From Muricea muricata (Eukaryota > Cnidaria > Anthozoa > Malacalcyonacea > Plexauridae), in assembly GCA_963855995.1 (NCBI GenBank), contig OY979718.1:36719059-36783058 (forward strand): a stretch of DNA of 64,000 nucleotides, read 5' to 3'. Below the pieces are notes generated by a model, which worked only from the letters and a program-made list of their open reading frames with translations, did not search any database and was not told the DNA's origin. Position 1 is the first letter of the stretch, and the number at the start of each line of letters is the position of its first letter. The position numbers and the translations under genes were made by a program. Of the stretch, positions 42,015 to 55,000 are shown in pieces.

Positions 42015-42510
42015 GTTGTAACCTTGCTATATGTTTTCTCACGGTGTAACCTTATCACATGTTTTGTCATGCTGTAACCTTACTATACGTTTTGTCACGT
42101 ATTAATCTTATTGTATGTTTTATCACACCTGTAAGCTTATATGTTTTGTCATGCTGTAAGCCTATTGTATGTTTTGTCATGCTGTAACGTGACTATATGT
42201 TTTGTCATGCTGTAACCCGATTATATGTTTTGACATGCTTTAACCCTATTGTATGTTTTGTCACGCTGTAACCTTATCACATGTTTTGTCAAGCTGTAAC
42301 CTTACTACATGTTTTGTCACCTATTAATCTTATTGTAAGTTCCATCACGCCTGTAACCTTGTATGTCTTGTGATGCTGTAAACCTATTGTATGTTTTGTC
42401 ATGCTGTAACCTTACTATATGTTTTATCATGCTGTAACCCTATTATATGTTTTGTCATGCTTTAACCCTATTGTATGTTTTGTCATGCTGTAACCTCATT
42501 ATAGGTAGTG
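42015..42510. repeat. Minisatellite, about 17 units of 28-30 bp
   Basis: Unit close to TATGTTTTGTCATGCTGTAA plus CC(T/C)(T/A)(A/T)TTA. Units vary by substitutions and small indels. It lies exactly between the 3' ends of two convergent LINE remnants. Confidence 0.9.
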
Positions 42511-43931
42511 ATCAAGTCCTATCGTCGCTGTCTTAAATGCTGTTTTTACCTCTATTAGAGCTCTTCCCCAGTCTTTTCTCGGCAGGTACAACCTTTCTAC
42601 ATCTGCTTTAGGATGTAACATACTATGCATGTTTAACAACTTGCGTGCTGTTTTGTCAATTTTCTTCAGTTCTAAGATTTTCCAGTCAATAATCCCAAAA
42701 CTATACTACACCAATGGCACTGCAAGGCTATTTATAGCTTCCATTTTGTTTCTTCCATCAAGCTCAGTTCTGAGGATCAATCTCACTCTCCTATTATATG
42801 AGGAGACACTATCGAACGCTTTCTTGTAATCTATACTCAAGTTCTTTTTCTTCTTCTTCTTACAATCTTCTATAATCGTCTTATTTATTATTAGTTGGTC
42901 TTTGGATCCATATGAATTACTGGCAAAACCTCTCTGTTCGTCTGGCAATATGTTATTCTTTATCACATGGGAGTAGCTTATTTCTGTTAAAATCGATGTT
43001 GGCACTTTATATGATGTTGATAAGCAGGCAATTGGTCTATAGTTCTCGGAATTCGACGTATCTTTGTTCTTTGCCAGTGAATATGTTTGTGCTGTTGTAA
43101 ACCAATTAGGTGGGTTTTCTGGGTGTCCTATTGCTTAGTTATATGCATTCAGCAAATGGTGATGTAGTGCTGCGAGCTGTTTAAGCCAGAAGTTGGGAAC
43201 TGCATCTAGGCCTGCCGACTTCCAGTTACTCATTAAAGAATTAATGCAGCCTGTAACTCTAGGCTTAAGTCCACCCGGGGTTGAAAATCTGTGTCAGCAT
43301 ATTTTTGCTCTTCTCTCGTTATCCACTCTGCTGAGTGGTTGTGATCTCTATCGCTCTCTCAGATGCTACGCCAAAATGTTTTTGATGCTTTCTAATTTGG
43401 TGGTTTTTCAACTAATATCTGATCTTTACCAAGATTTCTGAAGAATGTCTTTCTATTGTTTGCAAACATCAGGTTTTGCTTATATTGTTTTCCTCTTTTT
43501 ACATATATCCTTATCCGTTGAGCTTTCGCTTGAATTTTCATTTTAAGTGATTCTATTCTTGTTTGCAGTTCTTGGATTGTTGTTATTCTGTATTTCCTTT
43601 CAGTTCTTTGCTTTTTCTTGGAGATGTTTTCAGTTTCACCTTTCTGTGCAATGCCCGATGTATTGACAGATCAGCTCTCATGGCTTTAATCTGATTCTCT
43701 ATTCTTGTCTTTCATTTTGGTTGCTGCCTTCGATTACTTCTTCTCTTTGGCTTTTTCGGGGTTTTACCTATCTTTTCAGATGTTATGTACGCAGCCACAT
43801 ATTGTAGATTTATATGACTAAGACTAGGTGTCGTCTCTACTATTACCAGTTGGTTGCTTGATTTGCTTGTTTAATCAACACTTTGGTTTTTCTAGTCAAT
43901 GCAATCTTGGGTAGAGGTGGCTTCTCTGACA

Positions 43932-44753
43932 CAGTGACGGATCTAGCGTAAGTCAAAATAAATTATCACAGCTCATTCTAGGATATATTTACATTTCAAA
44001 ATACCTTCAAAGCAACTTCATTGGTTAGATTTTATTCTTTTGAAATTCATAACCTATGACATTGTTATAAAGTTATGCCTCAGTCATTTGTAACCACGGC
44101 CCCCCCCCACCCCCGGGACATAGCGGGGATGTTCAAAAATATAACGGGGATTTAACGCCATTTAACAGCGCAATATGCCCCGTAGTGCCCTGGAATTAAC
44201 TACGAATTTTAACACCGAGTAATTAAACCGGGATTTAACAGCCGGTCCTAAAATGGCGTCCCACAAAACAACTTGTAGAAAGTATGATTTTTAATATGTT
44301 TATGTATCCTTAGCAATTCATAAACTTACAGTAGGTATACATTAAATCAGGTTTTACCTTATTTATTTCAGCAATATTAAAAGATCTATTTGAAATTTGA
44401 TATGCATGATTGAACGAAATTTATAAAAACGAGCTTTATCATATATTTGTTATATTGACTGTTACTATTTTCTTGCTATATTGGCGTAATATTTTTAACA
44501 CTTCATAAGGTTTTAAATTAATGTGTGATCTGGTTGATTTGGATGTTTTGAGGCCCTGCCATACTGGGGGTTTAACAAGTAACTTTGCACCAGGGGTGGG
44601 GAAATTAACAGTTTTTAACACTTGGTTAGTGTTAAGTTCCCCGCTATGTCCCGGGGGTGGGGGGGGGGGCGTGGTTACAAATGACTGAGGCATTATTTTG
44701 AATTTAAAATTGACTGCTATAATTTATTTTGACTTACCCTGGATCCGCCACTG
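43932..44753. mobile_element. Non-autonomous hAT element (822 bp) with 8-bp target duplication
   Basis: CTCTGACA at 43924-43931 and 44754-44761 flanks the element. Termini CAGTGACGGATC and GATCCGCCACTG are the classical hAT CAGTG-type ends, with inverted arms of about 45 nt including GTAAGTCAAAATAAATTAT. It splits the second LINE. No transposase inside; the minus-strand ORF at 44439-44693 comes from the inner inverted repeat. Confidence 0.88.
44078..44691. repeat. Inner inverted repeat (55-bp arms) within the hAT MITE
   Basis: GCCTCAGTCATTTGTAACCA followed by a C-rich run and GGGACATAGCGGGGA is repeated in inverse at the other end. It is either a second foldback nested in the first or long subterminal repeats of the same element. 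Confidence 0.8.
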
Positions 44754-45400
44754 CTCTGACATGCTGACATTCTCCCATTCAGCTCTTACCTTTTTGATTT
44801 CTCTAAATAATTATTCAATGGCAGGTTGATTTTGTATGAGTTCTGTCTGATCTTGATTTCTTTCTTCATAAGGACTATTCGTTTCTTCTACTAGCACATC
44901 AGCTACTACTCTCTGTTTGACTATTTTGTATATTTACTTCATTTCCAATTCGTCGCTTGATGTCATCTATTTCAATTTCTGTTAGTTAGTTTTGTCTTTC
45001 AATAAATCTACTTGATTCATCAATGGATTATCGGTTAAATTTGGTCTATCATTCGGATATCGTTCCCTCCATATTCTGTAGGTATCTTTTGTTACACATT
45101 CCTTGGGATCTGCCTTTGCCTTATAATAGCAGAACATGACTTCCATATATAATCCTCTCTTGTCCATTTCTGTCTGGTGTTTCTTTAACTACATTGTTGG
45201 CTGGACCTTGTTGGAAGATTCGTATTTGGATTGACGTCCAGTGTTTTGGTTGAGAGGGTAGATCAGTCGTCAGGTTTTCGTCCTCAGACTGACCACCCAC
45301 TAAAGGACGCCCTCCTTTTCGACCCCCGTGACGAGCGATGCGGTGTGAATTTCTTATACTTCTCATCATATTCATGCGAATGCTATTTGACCCATAGCTG

Positions 45401-48000
45401 AAGAGAGGCTATCCCGCGCCAGATCTCAACCTGGTATTTTTAACCCTCGCGGGTTTATTATTAATATTATTATTATTGCGTGTTGAGCATGCGCACGTTT
45501 AAATCTCCCGGCTACCAATCGTTTCTGGGGCACGACATGGAGCACACTTTCCATCTCTTGTTTAGCAAACGCGACTTATCTGCCTTTAAAATACAAAGTA
45601 GACGAAGATTGCAGCTCCTCTTACCACCGAAATATGAATCTGCTCTTTTCAGGATAGACCAGTTGATTGTAAGCTAACGGCGTTTTTCATTTAGTTTACA
45701 AACATACTTGGATAGCTCTATTTTCGTAGATTTTGTTACTGAATGACTTGGTGCGGTTGTTATTAAATCTTTCATTGAATGAGTTTCAAGTAATTCCAAT
45801 GTACTCTTTAGGCGTTCAATTATCCGTTAAAACCTGCGCTTTGTAAACTACGCTGTTGATTTGGCAATTATTTTGTCAGGGGTAAGAATTAATAAGCCGC
45901 TTCAAAATCAGGGGTAAGATATAATGACGCGTTCCAAAATATCTTTGCATTTTCCAAAATAAACCAATTTGAAGAATTTTGGTCTGATTCCTTTAAAAAA
46001 AAATTCGTTAAAACAACTTCTTTACACCATACAGAAACCTTTTTATTTCTTTGTCAAACAGACTACCAAAAAATTTTGGCAGTGAGAAAATCACAATTCT
46101 CAAAAGTCACCGAAAAAAGATGCAATAATTTTCTTAATGGTGGGAACCATAGATTTTCTTACGAAAAAACCAAAAAAAATTTGAAGCAAAAAAAAAATTA
46201 CGCCATAACATCCACTTATATTAGGGATATTGAGAAGTATCATGAGATTGCAAGATAGCATGATCAATTTAAATTAGCAGGTTTCAACGGCGTCAGGTAA
46301 TCTGCTATGATGAAAAGGACCAATTATGTTTACAAAAAGATGGCACACGTATGGCTTCGCACATTTGGCTTCGACAACCGACCAAATGCCGTTGCCCTTC
46401 GACAGCGACGTCCAATCCACTGCCTGTGAACCTGCTATATCACACAGAAAAATGTGCCCATTCGTGCAACTAGCATGAGAATTAAAAATCACATAGCAGA
46501 TCAAAACGACGACCCCGTGTCCGATGTTATCTTGGAAGATCAGCTTGTCGTAACAGTTCGTAAACTACCTTCAAATGAGCCCCGGTCCATCCTGTGGGAC
46601 CGGCAAAATTTCGCTGGATCCCCTGCTTCAAATTCTCGCAAAAAATTATCACAGAAATCTTGTGTTTGCTGTCTTTGTTGCCATCGTTTAGTCTATCAGT
46701 GATAGTGCCTTCGATGTCTTCGCAGCATAAGGACTAAAAGAAGTACTTTTCGTCTTCAGAATGGTGTTCGTGACTTTGATCTATGTTTTGATTCCGCTAG
46801 TTGCTCACAAAACATGCTAAACGCAAACAGCAAAACATTAAAAATAGGTCAACTTACATTTCTTAAGAATGGAGAAGAGTAGTTTCAAATCTCTTTATTA
46901 GCCAAGGTATCAAGGGTTAATAATGAGCGGTGTTCGCAAGGTATCAAGGGTTAATAATGAGCGGTGTTCGGATTGCAATTTTATATGAAAAAACCAATAA
47001 GCCATTTACCAATTGCGAACCGTAAAAGATTTAGAAATTGTTTGGATGGAAAAAACAAAATGGCACGAACCTTAAGAGCATAGAGATCTAAGTTGCTTCA
47101 TTATCTCAAGGAAAAGCCTCAAAGGTAGTTTTCAATGTTCGTTCCATGTGTCATGCTGGTGCTCTCTATCCAACCTTCCCTCCCACAATCCATGCATGAT
47201 TTCGCTGTCGATGAGGCCGAATAGTTAGTTCAACAAAATAGCTGCTTATTGGTGCAAAACAATCCAGAAACTAAACCAAAATTTTTAGCATTTCTTTATG
47301 TATCCAAAAAATTTGAAGGCCTTAAATTTGTGTTTTCCAATTTAAGGACTTTTACGTTTTGTACGAACACTGTTTCATATAGTCTTTACTATACTACGCA
47401 TCTTATTATTACTTTATACTAAATATAAGCCCTGTTACCACGTAACATTAACATAATGTTGTGTTTCCACGAAATTGGTCAAATTTATCGTTTGTAGTTA
47501 CAGTCTGTGTCCGATGTTTGAAGTTGAAAGGCATCGGATATAGAATTGTCTGGACTTTGTGATACATGGAACATAGTAAACAAAATTATTTACATGGTTT
47601 GGAGGCTTCTTTACAAAACAATAGAATATATCAATGTTATTTGTCCAGGTTTATGCAAAACCCGTGCCTGTCACATCACGTGCTTAACGTATTTTTTTGC
47701 GTAGACAACCAATATACCTATGGACTTGGCTGTTCATGCATAACTGGGACGATTGGCCAATCTAAACATTACTATATTTGTTGATTCCATGTAAATACGA
47801 TAACACGTGACGAGAGGACCCATATTTTCGCATAAACCTAGCCCCAACATAAATGATAAGCAGTTGTGTTTTGTGTTTTCACCGAGGCTCCTAATCATGC
47901 ATTTTCTTCACTATAGTGGAAACAGGGATAGCACGATGTGCGTAATTTCTGCATTAATTGTAAGTATTTCTATATTCTTGTAGTTAAATTCTATTTTGTT
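45401..48000. other. Intergenic stretch downstream of SEC24 3' end, no gene recognised
   Basis: Only short ORFs without domains (for example 45480-45677 +, 46274-46504 -, 46454-46702 +). A small (ATT)n tract lies at about 45460. A 34-35 bp tandem duplication at 46902-46971 is listed separately. Confidence 0.5.
46902..46971. repeat. Exact tandem duplication, two copies of about 35 bp
   Basis: The word AAGGTATCAAGGGTTAATAA and the following TGAGCGGTGTTCG occur twice back to back with no difference seen. Confidence 0.9.
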
Positions 48001-48002
48001 TC

Positions 48003-48420
48003 ACTTAAAGGGTAATGGGTAATATAAAAGGGTAATATTCTTTACTCATTTGAAAAAGCTTTTGAAATAACCAAGGAAGTTACAGTCTCGTATCTTGCTT
48101 GATTCTTGAGATATTTCGGCTTAGCTGTCCACCATCTTGGATTCTCAAGGTTATGCATGCTACGTCAAACGTGGGAACACACGACATTTAATTATTGATG
48201 AGCAGTGATCAGAACGAATCAGAAACTCGTGGCTTATCCCACTTGTGACGTCATGCAACGAGTGCAAGAATTAATCCCGGACAGCGGAGAATGTTCGAGT
48301 ACAAATATCCCAAGAGTCAAGCGTTGTACGTAAAAGCTCTAAAGCCTTTACTCCGGATTTTGAAAGTTCTTTGAAATGGATCAGACTTAATTTTTATTGC
48401 CAAAGTGTCATGCTTCATAA
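48003..48420. mobile_element. Divergent relative of the 36-39 kb MITE family
   Basis: Shares the internal words TGTCCACCATCTTGGAT and TATGCATGCTACGTCA, and a GTGACGTCA box on the far side, with the family at 36246-39580, in the same relative order. Termini are poorly preserved. Confidence 0.45.
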
Positions 48421-48618
48421 ATATAAACGACCGACAGTGCTTTCTTTGCTTGAAAAACGTTTAAATTTAAAATCCGACGTAACAGAAACTAAACGTGTAA
48501 ACAGAATCTAAATACAACCGTATCTGGTTTTATTCGATATGTGGAAACACCAAAAAAGGATTATTCGCCTAGGATCTTATCGGATACGTGGAAACGTAGG
48601 CATAAAGGTGGAAATTTG

Positions 48619-48624
48619 TTTATT
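48619..48624 (-). terminator. Candidate poly(A) signal for SEC24
   Basis: AATAAA on the minus strand, about 315 nt past the SEC24 stop codon. It is the best canonical hexamer I noticed downstream, but it is not unique in AT-rich DNA. Confidence 0.3.
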
Positions 48625-48939
48625 ATAGCGACACGGAGTAACCTCAACAACCAGGGTTTTTGCTTTTTCCCGTCGAGATGAATCTCATAAGGTCTATATC
48701 CACCTTGTGCTGGGCATTCTACTTGTTGTCATTTAACAAATTTCATATTCTTATCTAGTTCCTGGCTACCTGCAAGGTAGGGTTACTCTACGCTTTAAAA
48801 GCAGTTTGTTTCAAAACTGAAATTTGAAAGCACATCATAACACAACTGACGTTCATTGAGGATTACAGTCTATTTGGCCTTTCTTTAAGCTGACTAGATC
48901 CAGGAATCGACGTGCAATCATTGCCCACTGATTATTCAA

Positions 48940-49051
48940 TCAATTAACTTGTCCTTGTATGTGTATGAGAAATTCGTGGTATGACATCATTGATTCTGTT
49001 CTGTCATTCATTAATTTATTAACAAACTTCATTCGCATTTTGCTATTGTCC
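48940..49051 (-). CDS. SEC24: SEC24 last exon
   Basis: Acceptor ttttatag; one base completes the Arg codon, then 36 codons and TGA. The peptide RDNSKMRMKFVNKLMNDRTE and the following SYHEFLIHIQ match the position of the conserved SEC24A/B C-terminus. Confidence 0.88.
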
Positions 49052-52000
49052 CTATAAAACGAAAGAGCATAAACGTAAGAATAAAATTTATCATTAAATT
49101 TTGTGCCATACGCGCACAATTATGGAACAACATGACATCGGGAGAGGGTTTCATGTAAATTTTCTACAATTAACCACCAAATCAATTGCGACCTCATCTT
49201 GGATTCCGTTGCATTGTGGTCTAGGTAGAGTGCAAACACCATTTAAAAAGTCCATGTGCAAATTGTACGCGAAACCCTTCCCCTTCCCCTTCTTTCAATG
49301 TTAGCAGCATAATTCAAGACAATAGCAGCATTGAACATAAAGAAGTGAGGGGGGGGGGGGGGAGGCCAGATTAATCGATTCAATAATTATGTTACCGATT
49401 GTACATTTCCAGCATTGGTTACGGCTTAGGATTATTTAAAAAAGTAAGAACACTACACTGGTCCAGAAAGAGCACTCAGGAAGATCGCAATGTACACTAA
49501 TTTTTTTTAGTTTTCCCGTACAAAACTTATACATTACCTTAAAATATACAAGTTTGCATGGTTGGTCCTTTCTGATTGCAAGTAGTCAAGCAATGTCCTC
49601 ACTTTGGTTGATAAACCATTGTCAAGGTCTGGTAGGGCTCCCTAGAAAAATATTATTACATTTAAGAAATATAAAACATTTTCCGCGTTGATGTAGAGTT
49701 ATATCAACAGGAGTAGAAATTGTGTGGAAAAACGACGCCTGCAAGCATCGTTCGGAATTCACCAATGCTATTACGCGTATACTAAAAATTATAGAAATAG
49801 AGTGTACATATAAAAAATCGTGCATAACATAAACTTTCAAAGATATTTCACTACCCAACCGTCAGTGTTCAGCAAGTGGTCAATTTTTTTAAGTTGAGGT
49901 GAACGTTTTACTCATGCTGGCATGCAAGTAAAAGCATTAGTATTGCTTAAAAAGAGATCTATGTGAAACATGTACTAAAGCGAAATGGCATTTGATAGAA
50001 CCATTTTGGCGGGTATTAACCGGAGATAACAGCCCTGAGCCACATCCTGGCTGAACCACGAACATTCTCACTAGTTGGCTCACTGCTGGCCTCGCTTTGA
50101 GTAAAATTTTAAACATTTGTATTTCGCCAAAGTATACCAAAAATGACGAAATGAAAAAAGTCAGGCTTGATTCAACTTGATATTCACAGACTTGGTGCAG
50201 GGTGTCGAAAAAACTTCAGCTTGTCGAAAGTTTTGACAGTCAACATGCATCAGGCATGTTGACAACTTGCAGCAGACTTGTTATCATCAAGCCGGAGCAA
50301 GCGGATGCGAACCCATCCTGATAACGGTTTGATGACAGCAAGGCTGTTTTTATCCTGTGGAATATATATTTGGGCGTTATATTATTGTTGATCTTGGACG
50401 ATTCATGCAAACGTTTTAAACAACCACCAAGCAATTAACTAATCATTTTAAGTTTCCCCAGAACATCTTGATTTTTGTGCTGAGGATATTGAGAACTTAC
50501 CATGTCTTCAGGAATTGACTGATAATTCGGAACTCCGAATAGACATTGGATATCAGCATTTGCGGTGTCCTTTCCAACCCAGATATAAAATTCCTAAGGA
50601 ACAGAAATAGTCGATTATCAGAGTCACATGAAGTTGACTGCGTGGGATGCCTTAATTCCTTCTTTACAACACAAAATTTAGCAGACCAATTGTGACCTCG
50701 ATTTCGCGAAAATATTCTAACATAATTCAACCATATGAAGATTATGCCTTCGTTCGTATAAAAGACATGATCAAAAGGTCTCATGAAAACGATCAATACA
50801 ATATCGTTGTGGAGGTACAATCTTTAACAGTATTTTGATAAAAGTAATTTTCTTTTAGTTTGTAGCCTTGACACTTCTCTCGTTTTGACACTTATCTGAT
50901 ATACTCCGAATGGTGGAAATAGTAGTGATTCAAACGCTGTATGACCAAACAGTAAACTGCAAAATGTTTTCTTGCTCATATAGACATATGATGTCGTAAC
51001 GTTACGTTACATATACGGGCATGTTACATATACGGGCATGTTACATATACGGGCTACATTGCGTAATCCAATTTACACAGCCACAAATTGCGTGTGAGTT
51101 ACATTATGTCGACGTGTTGACTAATTTATCGTGAAATTTACACATGCCTGAAATTATGTCGAACTCTGTTGTAAAGCGCATTTTTAAAATTGAGTTATAA
51201 TACATTTTCTCGAGTTCTGCGCAAACATATTTTGTTGTACTTATATCTTGATATCCTATGATACAATACGGCAATTAAGGAATTTTATGTTCTCATTTCG
51301 TCCGAGATATTATAACATTGTCAGCTAATGAAGCATTTAACCATGGCATTTATTCGGCGCGACTTTCGGTCTTATGAACCAAAATACATGCGTTTATATA
51401 TTGTTTCTGGCATAATGTTAACTTTTCCATTTCACTGATGCGGTCAAAGCTGAATGTCGTTAAACAAACTGTTGTATATCTAGTAACGCAAGCTGAGCCA
51501 GACTTGTGCGTCATGATAATATTTTTAAGTCTATGCGTGCGTGTGTGCATTTCTCGATACCAAGTGGCAGGAATGTGGGGTGGATTCTCGCAATATTCAA
51601 GAATAATCTATGACTATACGAACATCCATGACTGTATAGTCATGGATGTTCGTATAGTAATAGATTATTCGATCGAAGCTTCGTAAAACAAACCTCAGCG
51701 TCGCGCTTTCCAAGCTGAAACGCTATACATGTTAACGTTAGGGTTGGTTGTGGGGATTCTCAGGTGCTCGACCAGCTTCTGTGCTCACAATAAATCAACT
51801 GAACACAATTTACTGTCACGATTATTTTTTTAATTTGTGTTATAAAAGTACAACATCGAATGAGATAAAGATATATTACTGGGTGGGCATGTCGCATTAA
51901 AAAAATTATTCTTACACTATTATGGAAAAATCTCGAAAGTTGCAACAGAATTGTGTGCTGTTATATGCAAAATAAAAATCAAAAAACAATATAAAAATAC

Positions 52001-55000
52001 AATTTACGTCACATTGTTAGTCACGCAAAATATTTTTGTAGGAGGCGCTGTATATGCTAATAATCCTAACGTCCGCGCTTACGTAATAAAATAGACAAGC
52101 CCATGCAGGGCGCGGTAAACGAAGTGCTTTACTGCGCCCTGATAAACCAATTTCTGCGTGATCAAAGACTTATAACGTCACGCTAACGATTAGTATAAAT
52201 AAAACTGAACTTGTCCCAAAAATTAAAATCTTACTGCTATTTGGATATGCTACGTTGAAAAAGCTACAAATCTCCGAATAACATTGGATGCTCGAATAAC
52301 ATTGGATGTTAACATTGCGTGCTGGTAATGGAATATATTTGATTTGGCATTTATTTATGAAAGAATCTTTAGCTGAGTCTGCACTTTGACGATTATTTCA
52401 AGAGAAAATATATAACAATTATTAAAGGTAAGCCATACGTTTCAGTCATTGCATTGAATATAGTTTAATAAATATTTATTGCTGCAGTATAAATAATTAT
52501 TAAGTTCCATGTAGGTTTTCCCTCCTATTCCCTCGCGGGTAATCAAAAGTGGTGTACATATTTTTTTTCGAAATTGAAAAGTACAGGAATAAGCAGGGTC
52601 AAAATTCTGACTTGTCCAAGTTTTGCATAATTTATTAACATTAAAAATTCCCAGAGGTTACTTTACAGTGTGAAATTGTTTAACAACACATTTAATTGAC
52701 AAGGTTTACACATAACGAAATAGAACGTAAACTAGCTTAAATGCCATATCATCAATTTCTTCCTTCAACGTGTCCGCCTTCAAGTTCCACGCATTTTATT
52801 AGAGACCTTTAGATTGGCGTTTACGGCAAACGGCAAACCTTATGCATGTTCTTTCTTATAAAATCGAAATCATGAACCGTGAAATGTTCAAACTATACGA
52901 TTTATTCAATAAATGAAAAATACTGATCTTCGATGTATTTGTATGACCACCAAAAGGTATCACTGACGAATAATAGTTGAGGGCCTCAATCTGTTGGACT
53001 CAGGAAGATATGATGTTAAACTTTTGGTAGAGAGTAACAACTTGCAAACTGGCCTATTGCTTAAATAACTATGCTACAAATTTCCGGAGGGAATTTTTTT
53101 TGGGACACCCTGTATAATGTGGCTGTCAGGGAGACCTCCGAGGAACCCCCGAGGGAACCCCGAGGCGGTGCAGGTATTTGACTGCTTGAGCCGGTGCGGC
53201 CATTTGAGACGAACGAGTCAAAAAAACCAAACGGGCCGAAAAGTGCTAAACGGCCAGAAACGCTTTTTAGCCTGCGCTCCCTCACCATTTTTGACGTACA
53301 CGTACATTACGAGACACTGGTCTTACATATCCTAAAGGAGATATGTTTCCAGGCCGAGACATTGTCGAGGGCTGGAGGAAACAGGGGTAACTACAATCCT
53401 GGAAATTAATTCGTAGACTTAACTAATTTTAATGGTATTTCCCAATCCCCCCCCTCCTTTTACAATGTCGGAATTAAGGTCACACACCATACAAATAGAC
53501 GCTCGCTTTTCCAACCTTGTTCGCAGGAGGGGGGGGGGGTTAGAATCACAATTCAATTTTTTTGCGAAAGGCGGATTATTATGCTGAAACATATAAAAGA
53601 TAGTTTAACGTTTTGAAGTCTACGAATATTTTTTCTAGGATTGTAGATGTAGTTAATTAGGGGGTTGTTTATTCATATACTATTCGCGTTTTTCCATACG
53701 ATTTTTTTAAATCGATTGTTTTTCTCGTCGGGCAGAACGCGATATAATAGACACCCTTCTAATTATTGTTCTAGCTACGCCTGTGCGGGAGGCTGCTATT
53801 TACCTATATGAGCCTGAGGCTAATAATCGTTTTAGTACACACAAATGTGAAAAAGGTAACAAAAATTTTGGCTAAAAAGGTTGAAGTATTTGTATTGTTT
53901 TAAAAATTTCATAACTTGTGATTATTGTTTTTTACTTATTCCTTAAACACCTGGGGCCGGTTGTATAAAAACGTAATTAAAGTTAACTATGATTAGGGGA
54001 AACGTCGACCAATCAGAACCACGTACCTTGTACTTAATTACTATTTAACTACAAAACAGTGATTAAAAAAGTGATTAAGAGTTTTATACAACCGGCCCCT
54101 GGTGTTTTGAAAACTGCATCGAGCCACCTTACGTTGATGGTTGAATAACTGGAATCATTCCTTTCGTTTACTATTAAGGTGTTAATTTTTATTTCTTTTG
54201 CAGCAAATGTCGGATGACTATCAAGATTACTTTATAAATTGTAGTGAATTTACGTTGCCATGCAAGAACACATGTGTGCTGCATAAGCATTGCAAGCTTT
54301 GTGGAAAATCGTTTGACTCGCAATACAAGTGTCGAAGGCACTTTAAAGAAGCGCATCTAAATAGAGTTATTGTCGTAAATGGTCAGTCTTGTTTTCCTTG
54401 CAAATTAAATCATGGCGAAAGTGGTTGTGGTCGAGCTCATTATCATTGCCCGAAATGTGAAAAGACGATAATTAATCGAAACAGATTTTTAAAACATTAC
54501 GAAAATCATTTCAGTGAAAAAGAAATAAAATCAAGCGCCACACCACTTTTGGAAGAGAAAGAGAGTTCGGCGACGACTGAGGAAATAGAAGAGCCCAAGC
54601 CGAAAAGGCAAAAATCAGAAAGAAAAGAGTGCCCAACGTGCAAAAAAGTAATGGATGTACGAAGCCTTCCAAGGCATCAAAGAGACATCCACAAGAAAAT
54701 AATTCCTACTAATGTTGCGTTGATGAAACAAGAGGAATTTATATGGTGCGCAAAAGTTCACATGGAGGCGTTAGTTATCCACTTCATGTCCGGAAATGTG
54801 TTTGGTCTCCAAGTGAAGAAAGTGGCAACAAAAATGCCTTTTGTGAAAGCAACAGTTGCCGAGATTGCATGGAAGTTGCCTGGAGAAGTGGCATGAATGC
54901 TATGGAATGTCACCACATCAGGGAAGTTGGTGTGAAAACAATGTATAAAGAAAAAGTGCAACTACGCAGAAGTGATCTTGATGACCTTTCGTGTGAAGGA

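Larger units (their letters stand above)
42515..45400 (-). pseudogene. Second LINE remnant (minus strand), interrupted by a hAT MITE
   Basis: Reading the minus strand from 45375: NMMRSIRNSHRIARHGGRKG, a linker with ECVTKDTYRIWRERYPND and a EIEIDDIKRRIGNE stretch, then after the MITE: WFTTAQTYSLAKN, ENYRPIACLS, ILPDEQRGFASNSYGSKDQ, IDYKKAFDSV, EAINSLAVPL and the C-terminal TARKLLNMHSMLHPKADVER. The RT centre (after AFDSV) is deleted, and stops are common. The family is a non-LTR element distinct from the LINE at 39.6 kb. Confidence 0.75.

Noticed and set aside
49200..49270. Minus-strand HMDFLNG peptide as a SEC24 C-terminal exon
   Set aside because: No acceptor in the needed phase and poor fit; the exon at 48940-49051 fits phase and sequence far better.
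53090..53120. GGGACACCCTGTATAAT as a mariner end, with a similar word near 23571
   Set aside because: No matching opposite end or transposase was found for either; too short to call.
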